Shown here piece after piece: positions 44,232-52,653 of a stretch of 64,000 nucleotides of DNA. The notes beneath the pieces were generated by a model, which saw only the letters and a list, made by a program, of their open reading frames with translations, searched no databases and was not told the DNA's origin. The stretch is from positions 4,054,001-4,118,000 of the forward strand of contig NZ_CP162129.1 in NCBI RefSeq assembly GCF_040834005.1, written 5' to 3'. The DNA is from Paenibacillus sp. PL2-23. Its GTDB lineage: Bacteria > Bacillota > Bacilli > Paenibacillales > Paenibacillaceae. Every line of letters begins with the position of its first letter. Within the stretch, counting starts at the first letter, position 1. The translations under genes were made by a program, and so were the position numbers.

Positions 44232-44645
44232 ATGGCAGTGAAGAAGCTGGAGCATTTAGGCATTATGGTAAGGGATATCGCTACATCTATTGCGTTTTAT
44301 ACAGAGGTGCTTGGACTGGAGCACAAATATACGATGACGCATACCAACGGCGTCATTCAGCTCGCGTTTCTGGCTTTTGCCGGGCACGAGGATACAGAGC
44401 TGGAGCTCATTCAAGGCTATAACGCAGAGCTTCCAGCCGAAGGCAAAGTGCATCACGCCGCATTTACGGTTGATGATATTGAAGCCGAATTCGAAAGATT
44501 GAAGGGACTGGAGCAGGTAGAGCTGCGTGACACTGAGATCACTACGCTGCCGAACGGCGCCCGTTATTTCTTCTTCTACGGACCTGACGGCGAGCTGCTG
44601 GAGCTGTTCCAGCCGGGAACGCCGGGCGGCGCCAACCAAGCGTAG
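44232..44645 (+). CDS. VOC/glyoxalase-like protein
   Basis: 137 residues with two betaalphabetabetabeta units. KKLEHLGIMVRDIATSIAFY starts the first and HHAAFTVDDIEAEFERL the second, ending FFFYGPDGELLELFQ. The metal-binding His/Glu positions are only partly conserved by eye (His8, Glu in ELELIQ, His in VHHAAF, Glu in LLEL), fitting a metal-dependent glyoxalase or dioxygenase-like enzyme. The ATG at 44232 has GGGAAG upstream; longer frames overlap ytqB. Probable third gene of the ytqAB transcript. Confidence 0.85.
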   Translation: MAVKKLEHLGIMVRDIATSIAFYTEVLGLEHKYTMTHTNGVIQLAFLAFAGHEDTELELIQGYNAELPAEGKVHHAAFTVDDIEAEFERLKGLEQVELRDTEITTLPNGARYFFFYGPDGELLELFQPGTPGGANQA

Positions 44646-44648
44646 ACG

Positions 44649-44674
44649 GCTGCGCCGTCCTTGGACGGCGCAGC
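44649..44674 (+). terminator. Perfect 12-bp hairpin after the VOC gene
   Basis: GCTGCGCCGTCC (44649-44660) pairs with GGACGGCGCAGC (44663-44674), only 4 nt after the stop codon. No T-run; a second, better terminator follows at 44736. Confidence 0.6.
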
Positions 44675-44735
44675 ATACGTTTCGCGTTGAATATAAGCCC
44701 AGTATGGAGACAGCTTACTTCTATTTGAAAACAGA

Positions 44736-44780
44736 AAGCTATTCCGAGCGCCGCTTTGGCTGACTTGGAATAGCTTTTTT
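44736..44780 (+). terminator. Bidirectional terminator between convergent genes
   Basis: AAGCTATTCC (44736-44745) pairs with GGAATAGCTT (44767-44776), with TTTTTT on the plus strand and TTTC TGTTTTC on the minus strand. It ends the ytqAB-VOC unit and the radical SAM gene. Confidence 0.85.
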
Positions 44781-44805
44781 CGTGCGTATGCAACCCCTCA
44801 CCCCT

Positions 44806-46611
44806 TTAAAGGGATGCCCCCTCAGGCGTAAGCGTCAGATAATAGGTTCGCGGCTTCGGCTTTTTAGTTCCCTGCTCTACCGCATACAGCATAATAAGAA
44901 GCGTATGCCGGCTCTTCTCGAGAACGCCTGTCTCCAGGTATAGCCCCAGGTCAAACGGCAGCTTCTCGAGAACGGCATGCTTCGGAAGCTCCCGCTCCCC
45001 TAAGCCCAGCTCGGCGAATTCCCGCGACACTTCCTCAGGGGAATCCACAAGCTTTTTCATCCAGCTCATCCACTCCGCTTTGTCCATGCCCTTGTCCCAC
45101 CAGATTTTGCGCGGCTTGTAATGATGATTCAGGTAAAAATCATATTGCATCAGCCCGAGCGCAACCTCGAGGTCCAGACCTGGAGCGTCGCTTCCCTCGG
45201 ACGCCTCCAGAAGATACGCCCAAAGCCTGGAGAACAGATCCTCCAGCTGATGGCCGATCTTCTGCCAGCCGCGCGCCTCCCAGTAATCGCCGAACCGTTG
45301 GAAGAAATCGAAGGGCGACGGGAAGACAGCATCGACCAGGTAGAGGAGCGTATGGTCCATTCGATGCGCGTTCCAATATTTCTCCAGCACATCCTCCACG
45401 CGTTTGATGCGCACGATATCGCTGAACGGCATCAGATCGTTGCCCAGCATTTCGTACGGCGCCCGGTCCATATAGATATAGCCCCACTTGTCCGCGTCGC
45501 GCCGCAGCCCCGTTCCCCGCAGCATCTTCAGGAAGCCGAGCTGCAGCTCCTCGGGACGCAGGGCAAACACATCGTTGAACGTGCCTCGGAAGGTATCGTA
45601 ATTCTCAAGCGGAAGCCCCGCAATCAAATCCAGATGCTGGTCGATCTTGCCGGAATCCTTCACCTTGGTCACCGTACGAACTAGCTTATTCCAATTCTGG
45701 CGGCGCTGTACGGCAAGGTTGGTGGGATCATTGGTCGACTGCACGCCGATTTCGAAACGGAAGATGCCGGGAGGAGCGTGCTCAGCCAAGTAATCCAGCA
45801 CCTCCGGACGCATAATATCCGCCGTAATCTCAAACTGGAAGACACAGCCCTGGTGATTGTCAATCAGAAACTGAAAAATCTCCAGCGCATAGTCCCTTTT
45901 TATATTAAAGGTACGGTCGACGAATTTGATCAGCTTGGCCCCGTTAGCGATCAGATACAGAATATCGGATTTGGTCCGCTCCATATCGTAATACCGCACA
46001 CCCACCTCGATGCTGGAGAGACAGAACTGACAGCTGAAGGGGCAGCCACGGCTTGTCTCGAAATAGACAACGCGGCTTCCAAGCTGCGGAATATCCTCCT
46101 TAAAGCGGTGCGGCGAAGGCAGCTCGTTCAAATTCAGCTTCGGTCTTGGCGGATTGACCAGCGTCTCGCGTCTCCCCTCTCTCTCCTTACGGTAAGCCAC
46201 TCCGAATACCATATGGTATTTGCCGTCTCCTTCGATTTCGGACAGCAGATGATGGAACGTCTCCTCCCCTTCGCCCACCACAATAAAATCGACTTCCGGG
46301 AGTCTCTCCATCCAATATTCGGTATCATAGCTCACCTCGGGACCGCCAAGCACAATCTTCAGGTCGGGCTTGATCTTGCGAAGCATATTGACAACCGTAA
46401 TCGTCTCTTCGATATTCCAAATATAGCAGGAGAAGCCTATGACATCGGGATTGCGGGAGAACAGATCAGAGGCAATATTCATAGCCGGATCCTTGATCGT
46501 ATATTCGGCGATCTCTATATCAAATTGATGCTCGCTATAGGCTTTCAAGCAACGCAATGCTAACGACATATGAATAAACTTGGCGTTCAGCGTGGACAAC
46601 ACAACTCTCAT
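44806..46611 (-). CDS. B12-binding domain radical SAM protein (DUF4080)
   Basis: 601 residues. The N-terminal B12-binding-type domain (SRNPDVIGFSCYIWN) is followed by a radical SAM core with the CxxxCxxC motif in TSRGCPFSCQFCLSS, then a C-terminal DUF4080 domain. Such proteins are widespread in Bacillota; the substrate is not known. The gene is alone between terminators. AGAGAGG lies 10 nt before the ATG. Confidence 0.92.
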   Translation of the reverse strand: MRVVLSTLNAKFIHMSLALRCLKAYSEHQFDIEIAEYTIKDPAMNIASDLFSRNPDVIGFSCYIWNIEETITVVNMLRKIKPDLKIVLGGPEVSYDTEYWMERLPEVDFIVVGEGEETFHHLLSEIEGDGKYHMVFGVAYRKEREGRRETLVNPPRPKLNLNELPSPHRFKEDIPQLGSRVVYFETSRGCPFSCQFCLSSIEVGVRYYDMERTKSDILYLIANGAKLIKFVDRTFNIKRDYALEIFQFLIDNHQGCVFQFEITADIMRPEVLDYLAEHAPPGIFRFEIGVQSTNDPTNLAVQRRQNWNKLVRTVTKVKDSGKIDQHLDLIAGLPLENYDTFRGTFNDVFALRPEELQLGFLKMLRGTGLRRDADKWGYIYMDRAPYEMLGNDLMPFSDIVRIKRVEDVLEKYWNAHRMDHTLLYLVDAVFPSPFDFFQRFGDYWEARGWQKIGHQLEDLFSRLWAYLLEASEGSDAPGLDLEVALGLMQYDFYLNHHYKPRKIWWDKGMDKAEWMSWMKKLVDSPEEVSREFAELGLGERELPKHAVLEKLPFDLGLYLETGVLEKSRHTLLIMLYAVEQGTKKPKPRTYYLTLTPEGASL

Positions 46612-46677
46612 AAAGAGCTAACCTCTCTCTTGTACTGGCATAATGGACTGCACCTTATTGTACCTAACTTCCCGCGC

Positions 46678-46721
46678 AAAAAAAAGCAGCGTTCTGTCCG
46701 CCTAAGCATCCAGAGCGCTGC
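46678..46721 (-). terminator. Terminator after the serine protease gene
   Basis: GCAGCGTTCTG (46686-46696) pairs with CAGAGCGCTGC (46711-46721), followed by eight T on the minus strand. Confidence 0.87.
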
Positions 46722-46770
46722 CTTCTCTTAAAGCACGTGATGTATAAGTCCAGTTTTCAACAGGCGGGTC

Positions 46771-48312
46771 TTAAAATCTGGTTTCCATGTATAGCTGATT
46801 TTTTAGCTGCATGTTAATAACAGGGTAACGAACTCGCCACCTGCCGTCGCCGAGCGACGTCACCTCGCTCGCCTTCAGATCGCGCGGACGGAATTCATAA
46901 TCCCTCTCGAACGAAATGACGACTTGAATGTGATCATCCGGCAGCATCCGGTTAAGCTCCATTGCGAGATTAACCGCCCACAGCCGCAGCTCGCCCGCCG
47001 TCGCCTCGCCATAATACAGGTAATACAGCGGGTCGATGTTGGCCGTCAGCATGAGCCAGCCCTCCGCGTCGCGCCGCGCCTCCCAATTGGTGAACGATGC
47101 AACGCCCTCCAATGTCTGCACAGAGCCGAACTCCTTCTCCATGAGCTTTCGAATATCCTCCAGCGGCGCGCCGACCAATGTATCTGGCAGCGATGGCGTC
47201 AGGAAGGCCGCTTTCCTGACCATATCGGGCGTAACCGTGTCATACAGCATTGCGGCTTGGAACGCCGAGATGGCAAAGTTCAAATCCGCATACGAGCCGT
47301 CGATGCCCGCATAGATAATGCCGATCAGCTCGCCGTATTCATTAAACAACGCGCCTCCGGAGCTGCCATGATCCGTCTGGGCATTTGTCTGGATATAGCT
47401 CATGTCGCCATCGTAGCCGAGGTTGCTGATCAGCCCTGTGGATACCGTGTTTTGAATGCCGAGCGGGCTGCCGATTGCATATACGCGGTCGCCTTTACGA
47501 GCCTGGTAGCCGTAGCTCAGCTCGATCGGCTCAAGCTCCAGCGGCTCCTCTGTGCGGATAATCGCCAGATCGGCGTCCTTGTCTGTCGCGACAACACCCT
47601 TCACCGCATATTCATCCTCATAGATGGACTGCACGGTTGCAGAAGTCGCGTCCTCCATAACATGATAATTGGTCAGCACCAGGTCCTCGCCAATCACAAT
47701 GCCGCTGCCCAGCGCACGATTGGTCGATATCATCACTACGCTGCGGTCATACAGATCAACGATATCCGTCGCCGTCAGCTTCGCCTTTGAGGTTCCTTCC
47801 TCCATTGCCTCCGTATACAGCTCATACTCCTGATACAGCCAGCTCTTCACATGAATTTTCGGCGCGGCTGCATCCCATTCCACGGCGGCGTCGAGCTGCT
47901 CAGCTACGAACCGGACAGGAATATACGGAAGCTTGTTATAGAGGGCTGCCGAGGCCTCCAGCGCCAGCGTCTTGCCGTTGACGATTGCCTCCTTCTTGCC
48001 GATTGCCATCGTGAGAGTCGTGCTCCCGTCTCGAATAATAATCGTATTCGTCTTGCTCTCAAGCACATAAGCGACATCCAGCGAATTCAGCAAATCCGCC
48101 ATCGGCGCAAGCGCAACTCCGTTCTCCTTAACAATCGGGCCGGACAACGAGACCGCCTCTCCGTCTATCCACAGTTGAATGTCCTCCTTCTTCGCCGTCG
48201 ACGACGCTGCAGCTGCAGCCCCCGAGCCGACTAAGCTTGAGAACGGCGAAAGCAGCAGACTCGCGGCAAGCATAGAGACCGCCAAAGCTTTGTAGCAACT
48301 ACCCTTCATCAT
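46771..48312 (-). CDS. Secreted trypsin-like serine protease with copper-amine-oxidase-like domain
   Basis: 513 residues. The signal peptide (MMKGSCYKALAVSMLAAS) ends near an AAAAAS stretch. A domain of the copper amine oxidase N-terminal type follows (IQLWIDGEAVSL to WDAAAPKIHVKSW; a surface-protein domain, not an oxidase). The trypsin-like domain has the catalytic His in LTNYHVMED, Asp in DADLAIIR and Ser in DHGSSGGALFNEYGE, plus a C-terminal about 130-residue tail. Likely extracellular HtrA-like quality control. ATG chosen because GGAGGAG lies 5 nt upstream; an upstream GTG (48345) overlaps it. Confidence 0.9.
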   Translation of the reverse strand: MMKGSCYKALAVSMLAASLLLSPFSSLVGSGAAAAASSTAKKEDIQLWIDGEAVSLSGPIVKENGVALAPMADLLNSLDVAYVLESKTNTIIIRDGSTTLTMAIGKKEAIVNGKTLALEASAALYNKLPYIPVRFVAEQLDAAVEWDAAAPKIHVKSWLYQEYELYTEAMEEGTSKAKLTATDIVDLYDRSVVMISTNRALGSGIVIGEDLVLTNYHVMEDATSATVQSIYEDEYAVKGVVATDKDADLAIIRTEEPLELEPIELSYGYQARKGDRVYAIGSPLGIQNTVSTGLISNLGYDGDMSYIQTNAQTDHGSSGGALFNEYGELIGIIYAGIDGSYADLNFAISAFQAAMLYDTVTPDMVRKAAFLTPSLPDTLVGAPLEDIRKLMEKEFGSVQTLEGVASFTNWEARRDAEGWLMLTANIDPLYYLYYGEATAGELRLWAVNLAMELNRMLPDDHIQVVISFERDYEFRPRDLKASEVTSLGDGRWRVRYPVINMQLKNQLYMETRF

Positions 48313-48415
48313 GAAGACTCCTCCACTTTTCCCCAAAATAACCAATGTATTAATTCCTCTACAATCCTATCATCCGAATCTAGCTTTGTCTATGAATACG
48401 GCGTGACTTGCACGC

Positions 48416-48455
48416 CAAAAAGCCCGGAGACTTAACCTTTAAGTCTCGCGGGCTT
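48416..48455 (-). terminator. Terminator after ferritin
   Basis: Nested stems AAGCCCG/CGGGCTT (48420-48426, 48449-48455) and AGACTTAA/TTAAGTCT (48428-48435, 48439-48446), with a TTTTT tail on the minus strand. Confidence 0.85.
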
Positions 48456-48466
48456 GAAGGGATCCG

Positions 48467-48973
48467 TTATTCTCCAGCAGGCGGTGTAAACGATCTGCCG
48501 GCAAATTCCGTGTCCAGCATGTAGAAGGCATTGCTGTCTTTATCAATACGCTTCAGCTTGTTAATGATGCTGTCGAACAGCGCTTCCTCTTCAACCTGCT
48601 CGTCAATGAACCATTTCAGGAAGTTGATGGTTGCATGCTCGCGATCGTTCATCGCCAGATCGGACAGGTGATAGAAGCGTTCCGTATTCTGCTGCTCATG
48701 CTTGTAGCCTTGCTCGAAGGCGTGCAGAATGGAATTATAATCGTTCTGAGGCTCGCCCAGCGCTTGCAGCGTTGCCCGGCGTCCGCGGTCATTCAGAAAT
48801 TTATATATCTTCATTGCGTGGAACCGTTCCTCTTCCGCCTGCACGATAAAGAAATTGGCGAAGCCATCCAGGCTGTCTGCGGAGCAATAAGCCGCCATGG
48901 CAAGATACACATGCGCAGAATAGAACTCGAAGTTCATTTGTTCGTTCAATGCTTGGGCCAATGCATCATTCAT
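48467..48973 (-). CDS. ftnA: Non-heme ferritin
   Basis: 168 residues, four-helix ferritin of the FtnA type. The diiron site residues lie in NEQMNFEFYSAHVYLAMAAY and FIVQAEEERFHAMKIYKFLN, and the EQVEEEALF segment gives the last ligands. It oxidises Fe(II) and stores iron as a mineral in a 24-mer cage. It lies next to a Fur-box gene (DUF1450), which suggests a shared iron response, but no Fur box was found before ftnA itself. Confidence 0.94.
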   Translation of the reverse strand: MNDALAQALNEQMNFEFYSAHVYLAMAAYCSADSLDGFANFFIVQAEEERFHAMKIYKFLNDRGRRATLQALGEPQNDYNSILHAFEQGYKHEQQNTERFYHLSDLAMNDREHATINFLKWFIDEQVEEEALFDSIINKLKRIDKDSNAFYMLDTEFAGRSFTPPAGE

Positions 48974-49011
48974 CTATGTGCACCTCACTTTGTAGTTTGG
49001 ATTTATTCTAA

Positions 49012-49043
49012 CATAAAAACAAGAGACGGCAAATGCCGCCTCT
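49012..49043 (-). terminator. Terminator after the DUF1450 gene
   Basis: GAGACGGCA (49023-49031) pairs with TGCCGCCTC (49034-49042), with one mismatch, then a TTGTTTTT tail on the minus strand. Confidence 0.7.
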
Positions 49044-49064
49044 CCTATATTTACCAAAATTTCG

Positions 49065-49289
49065 TTATCCAATCATCTTCTTCAGCTGCTTGTAGAGCAA
49101 GTCCGAGGATGGGGCGCTGATGCATTTGGATTTGACAACGACGAAGCATTCATGTCTGCACGTTCTGCAATTGCCGAGACAGTCGCTTTTCTTTCTCTTA
49201 ATATCCGGATATTGCTCCTTCATCGCCTTATACAGCGACTTAGAGCCGTTCTTGAAGTTTTTCTTGCAATATTTGATCTTCTTCATCAT
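49065..49289 (-). CDS. DUF1450 family protein (YuzB-like), Fur-box promoter
   Basis: 74 residues, basic with six cysteines (Cys in KIKYCKKNF, then CLGNCRTCRHECF, and SKCIS). The pattern matches DUF1450 (YuzB-like) proteins, which might bind an iron-sulfur cluster or zinc (inference). Two adjacent ATG codons (49289, 49286) are possible; a longer frame back to 49352 was rejected because the -10 region and Fur box lie there. A sigma-A promoter with a perfect 7-1-7 Fur box drives it, so it is expected to be switched on when iron is scarce. Confidence 0.85.
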   Translation of the reverse strand: MMKKIKYCKKNFKNGSKSLYKAMKEQYPDIKRKKSDCLGNCRTCRHECFVVVKSKCISAPSSDLLYKQLKKMIG

Positions 49290-49331
49290 GTCACCCCGTG
49301 CTCCACCAAGCTGAGTATGTTTCTCAATATG

Positions 49332-49360
49332 ATGATAATAATTATCATTCACAATGTCAA
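49332..49360 (-). promoter_or_regulatory. Sigma-A promoter of the DUF1450 gene
   Basis: On the minus strand TTGACA (49355-49360), exactly 17 nt and TATCAT (49332-49337). The -10 overlaps the Fur box. Confidence 0.8.
49333..49347. promoter_or_regulatory. Perfect 7-1-7 Fur box
   Basis: TGATAATAATTATCA is an exact match to the Bacillus Fur consensus (two 7-base inverted arms with a one-base centre). It covers the -10 element of the DUF1450 promoter, so iron-loaded Fur should block transcription. Confidence 0.85.
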
Positions 49361-49372
49361 CACTTATTTAGC

Positions 49373-49396
49373 AAAAAAGCCGCCCGAAGGGCGGCT
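49373..49396 (-). terminator. Terminator after the S41 protease gene
   Basis: AGCCGCCC (49378-49385) pairs with GGGCGGCT (49389-49396), with six T following on the minus strand. Confidence 0.88.
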
Positions 49397-49412
49397 CATG
49401 TCATTCATCCCA

Positions 49413-50837
49413 CTATGGCGTTGTTAGAAGCAGCTCCATTCCCTTCTGCAGCTGTGTATCCTCCCGATCCAGCTTCTCCTTCAGCAGCTGGAGCAAGCGA
49501 TAGCCCGTCTTGTCGTCGAGCTCCCCGGTCGCCTCCAGCTTCTCTGCAGTCTGGAAAGCCTTCAGCGCCGCTTCCGTCTCTTCATCGAAGATGCCCTCAG
49601 AGGACAGCTCCCCATAGCCCAGCTCTCTCAGCATGATCTGCAGCGTCACCACGTTGTCCCCGTAGCTGCCCCGCTTCAGCTCTGAGCCGGTAGCGAGAGG
49701 GCGTATAGACGCATACTCCGGCAGCGCCACCTCATAATCGGGCGCTACGCCAACCTCGTTGATCCATGTGCCTCCAGGCGTCTTCCACTGCGCTTCGGTA
49801 ATGCTCAGCACGGAGCCATCCGGGAATGCGCGGAACGCCTGCACAACGCCTTTGCCATAGGTGGTCTCGCCAACCACCTCTGCACCCGCTGATTCCTTCA
49901 GGGCGGCAGCCATCACCTCGCTTGCGCTGGCGGATTGGCCATTAACGAGAACGACGATGGGAATGCTCCACTCTTCCTTCTGCTTGGAGACAAAGCTGAC
50001 GGTCTGCCGTTCGTTTTTGTAGACGACATCGAGTACCTTGCGCCCCTTGGGCACTAGAATATTCGCGATTTCCAACGTGGAATTCAGCAATCCACCGGGA
50101 TTGGAGCGCATATCCAGCAGCAGGCCTTGCAGCGGACCTTCCTTCTGCAGCTTCTCCAGCTCCGCCTTGAACTCCTCGTCCGTATTGTGGGCGAACCGGC
50201 TGATCGTCACATGGCCGATGCCCCCCTCCAGTCGTTCGGACGTCACGGTATAGACCGGAATCGCAGCACGCTGCATCGTCATTTCCAGCGGCTCGTCCTC
50301 GCTTGCCCGCTGAATGCGGAGCGTGACGGAGGAGCCCTCTTCGCCGCGCACAAGACCAAGCAGCTCGTTGAACGGTTTCCCGGTCACCTCGACCCCATCC
50401 ACCGCAAGCAGCTTATCCCCCTCAAGCAGCCCTGCGCGTTCGGCCGGCGTATCCTTAATAACGGAAGTAATCAGGAACGCGCCGTCCTCCTGTCGCATAT
50501 TCGCTCCAATGCCAAAAAATTCAGCCTCATACGACTGGGTGTACGCTTTACCCTCTTCTCCGACCAAATAATGAGAATAAGGGTCCTTCAGTGAAGCGAC
50601 CATACCCTGCGCCGCACCGTTAATCAAGTCCGCCGGCTCGGCTCCTTCCAGGTAGTCACTCAGAATTTTGGCATATGTGGTGTTCAGCTGCTTGAATTCG
50701 GGCTCCTTCAGAATGGGGTATCGCATGCCGGAGGACATCATGCCCAGCACGTACCCTACTCCAAGCAGCAGAAACACCGCGATAACATAAACGAATCCGG
50801 ACTTTTGCTTTGCTGGGGGTTCATAATAATCGTTCAT
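49413..50837 (-). CDS. S41 C-terminal processing protease (CtpA/CtpB type)
   Basis: 474 residues. A membrane anchor (GFVYVIAVFLLLGVGYVLG) is followed by a PDZ domain (AGLLEGDKLLAVDGVEVTG) and the S41 catalytic domain with Ser in GQSASASEVMAAAL and Lys in TTYGKGVVQAF. A C-terminal peptidoglycan-binding domain (NVVTLQIMLRELGY) completes it. It cleaves proteins at exposed C-termini outside the membrane; the Bacillus relative CtpB acts in sporulation signalling. The ATG at 50837 is favoured by AAGGAGA 7 nt upstream. Single gene. Confidence 0.94.
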   Translation of the reverse strand: MNDYYEPPAKQKSGFVYVIAVFLLLGVGYVLGMMSSGMRYPILKEPEFKQLNTTYAKILSDYLEGAEPADLINGAAQGMVASLKDPYSHYLVGEEGKAYTQSYEAEFFGIGANMRQEDGAFLITSVIKDTPAERAGLLEGDKLLAVDGVEVTGKPFNELLGLVRGEEGSSVTLRIQRASEDEPLEMTMQRAAIPVYTVTSERLEGGIGHVTISRFAHNTDEEFKAELEKLQKEGPLQGLLLDMRSNPGGLLNSTLEIANILVPKGRKVLDVVYKNERQTVSFVSKQKEEWSIPIVVLVNGQSASASEVMAAALKESAGAEVVGETTYGKGVVQAFRAFPDGSVLSITEAQWKTPGGTWINEVGVAPDYEVALPEYASIRPLATGSELKRGSYGDNVVTLQIMLRELGYGELSSEGIFDEETEAALKAFQTAEKLEATGELDDKTGYRLLQLLKEKLDREDTQLQKGMELLLTTP

Positions 50838-50928
50838 CTCATAATCTCCTTGTACGAAAGCCAAGTTTTCGCTACAATCAACCTAATTGTGAAGCACCGC
50901 AACCAGCGAGAGGAGCTGTACCGTAAGG

Positions 50929-51726
50929 ATGTACAAACTGATTGCCATTGATGTAGACGATACTTTGCTTAATGATGAATTAACCGTAACAGAAGGCACC
51001 AAGCAGGCGATGGCCGCGGCGATCGAGAGAGGCGTAACCGTCACACTTGCGACGGGGCGCATGTTCGCTTCCGCGCAGCAAATTGCCAGAGGCATCAATC
51101 TTAATGTTCCTATTATTACGTATCAGGGAGCTCTCGTCAAAACGCTGCTGGAGGGAGAAGTGCTGTACGAGCGCTCCGTGCCTACTGACGCCGCCAAAGC
51201 CGTCTACGCCTATTGCGAGGCGAACGGCCTACATCTCCAGCTGTACGTCGACGACGAGCTGTACGGTACAGAGGATAATGACCGTATACGCGCTTACTCC
51301 AGGCAATCCAATATCCCCTACCGCATTGAACCAGACTTCTCCAAGCTAATCCATCTGCCAATGAACAAGCTGCTGATGATTGACGAGCCGGATCGTCTCG
51401 ATCAGGTAGCGGAGGAGCTGAAGACGCTTGTGGGCGATCGAGTGCACATTACGAAGTCGAAGGCGCATTATCTTGAGGTGATGCACAAGGAAGGAACGAA
51501 GGGCCACGCCCTGCAATATTTGGCCGGACATATTGGCTGCACGATGGCGGAGACGATTGCGATTGGAGATGCGTGGAACGACCGTGAGATGATACAAGCA
51601 GCCGGTCTTGGCGTTGCGATGGACAACGCTGTGCCTGCGCTGAAGGAGCTTGCCGATTACATCACGCTCTCGAACAATGAGGACGGGGTCAAGCATGTTA
51701 TCGAGAAATTTGTGCTGAGCCGCTAG
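50929..51726 (+). CDS. Cof-type HAD-IIB phosphatase
   Basis: 265 residues, HAD superfamily with a type IIB cap. The catalytic Asp pair is in MYKLIAIDVDDTLLNDE (motif DxD) and the Lys/Asp of motifs III-IV in KGHALQYL and IAIGDAWNDREM. Members such as YidA or YwpJ dephosphorylate sugar phosphates, flavin or pyridoxal phosphates. Substrate unknown. Divergent from the S41 protease gene. Confidence 0.9.
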   Translation: MYKLIAIDVDDTLLNDELTVTEGTKQAMAAAIERGVTVTLATGRMFASAQQIARGINLNVPIITYQGALVKTLLEGEVLYERSVPTDAAKAVYAYCEANGLHLQLYVDDELYGTEDNDRIRAYSRQSNIPYRIEPDFSKLIHLPMNKLLMIDEPDRLDQVAEELKTLVGDRVHITKSKAHYLEVMHKEGTKGHALQYLAGHIGCTMAETIAIGDAWNDREMIQAAGLGVAMDNAVPALKELADYITLSNNEDGVKHVIEKFVLSR

Positions 51727-51750
51727 AAGCAACCCCTAGATACAAGTGAA

Positions 51751-51778
51751 ATCAGCCCTGCGAGTCCGCAGGGCTGAT
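51751..51778 (+). terminator. Perfect 12-bp hairpin after the HAD gene
   Basis: ATCAGCCCTGCG (51751-51762) pairs with CGCAGGGCTGAT (51767-51778). Only a weak CTCAT tail follows, so it may be an inefficient terminator before the CWC gene. Confidence 0.6.
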
Positions 51779-51801
51779 CTCATACAAGGAGAAGATGGAA
51801 T

Positions 51802-51993
51802 GTGAACAATACGAGTTGCCCGCTATGCGGACAATCCAACAGCTGCGAGGCTGAGCGTTCCGATGCCGTATCGGACTGCTGGTGCTTCCACCTACCGATC
51901 CCCGCGGAACTAAGAAGCCGTATTCCGGATGCGCATAGGGGAGCCTGCATCTGCCAAAACTGTGTTCAGCAATATTGGAATAATAAGGAATAA
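51802..51993 (+). CDS. Cysteine-rich CWC family protein
   Basis: 63 residues with eight cysteines, including SCPLCGQSNSC, SDCWCFH (the CWC motif) and CICQNC, which identify the Cys_rich_CWC family (PF14375 type). It is likely a small metal-binding protein; its function is unknown. GTG start with AAGGAG 10 nt upstream. It ends 6 nt from the convergent end of the iron-transport ATPase gene. Confidence 0.82.
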   Translation: MNNTSCPLCGQSNSCEAERSDAVSDCWCFHLPIPAELRSRIPDAHRGACICQNCVQQYWNNKE

Positions 51994-51999
51994 TTCCCT

Positions 52000-52653
52000 T
52001 CAGACTAGGCTTAGCTCCGGCATACATACAATGCGGTCGCAGACCACTTCCGCATCTTCGATATCATGCGTCACCAGAATGGACGTCATTCCCGCCGATA
52101 GAAGCAGCGCTCTAAGCTCCAGTCGAATGCTCCCTTTCAGCTCCGCGTCAAGATTGCTGAACGGCTCATCCATAAGCAGCAGCTGCGGCTTGGGCGCCAG
52201 CGCCCTCGCGAACGCCACTCTCTGCTGCTGGCCTCCGCTAAGCTCATGGGGATAACGATTCCCGTACCCTGCCAGCTTCACAAGCTCCAGCATCTCCGTC
52301 ACTCGGCTCGCTCGCTCGTGACGGGACTTGCCGTGAAGCCCGAAGCTAATATTTTGAGCGACGGTCATATGGGGGAACAAGGCATAATCCTGGAAGACCA
52401 TGCCCACGTTGCGGCGTTCCGGCTGAACGAACTGATAACCGCCCGCCATCGTCCGTCCGTTAATCGCTATCTCCCCGCTCTTCGGATTCTCGAATCCCGC
52501 GATCAGCCTCAGAAGTGTGCTTTTCCCGCTGCCGCTGCCGCCGAGAAGGCCAATGGTCTCCCCTTGCTCCAGCGAAAGCGAGAACCGGGACAGCACCTCT
52601 TGCCTGGAGCCGGGATAGGCGTAGCTGACCTGGTTCACATGTACATAGCTCAT
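52000..52653 (-). CDS. Fe(III) ABC transporter ATP-binding protein (short)
   Basis: 217 residues. Walker A GGSGSGKSTLL, signature LSGGQQQRVAFARAL, Walker B LLLMDEPFSNLD and a THD switch are present. It lacks the about 120-residue C-terminal regulatory domain found in FbpC/CysA types. The longer in-frame extension upstream lies inside the permease gene and is not coding. Its ATG overlaps the permease stop by 4 nt (ATGA). Together with the permease and lipoprotein it forms a full ferric-ion importer of the FbpABC type. Ends the iron operon. Confidence 0.88.
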   Translation of the reverse strand: MSYVHVNQVSYAYPGSRQEVLSRFSLSLEQGETIGLLGGSGSGKSTLLRLIAGFENPKSGEIAINGRTMAGGYQFVQPERRNVGMVFQDYALFPHMTVAQNISFGLHGKSRHERASRVTEMLELVKLAGYGNRYPHELSGGQQQRVAFARALAPKPQLLLMDEPFSNLDAELKGSIRLELRALLLSAGMTSILVTHDIEDAEVVCDRIVCMPELSLV

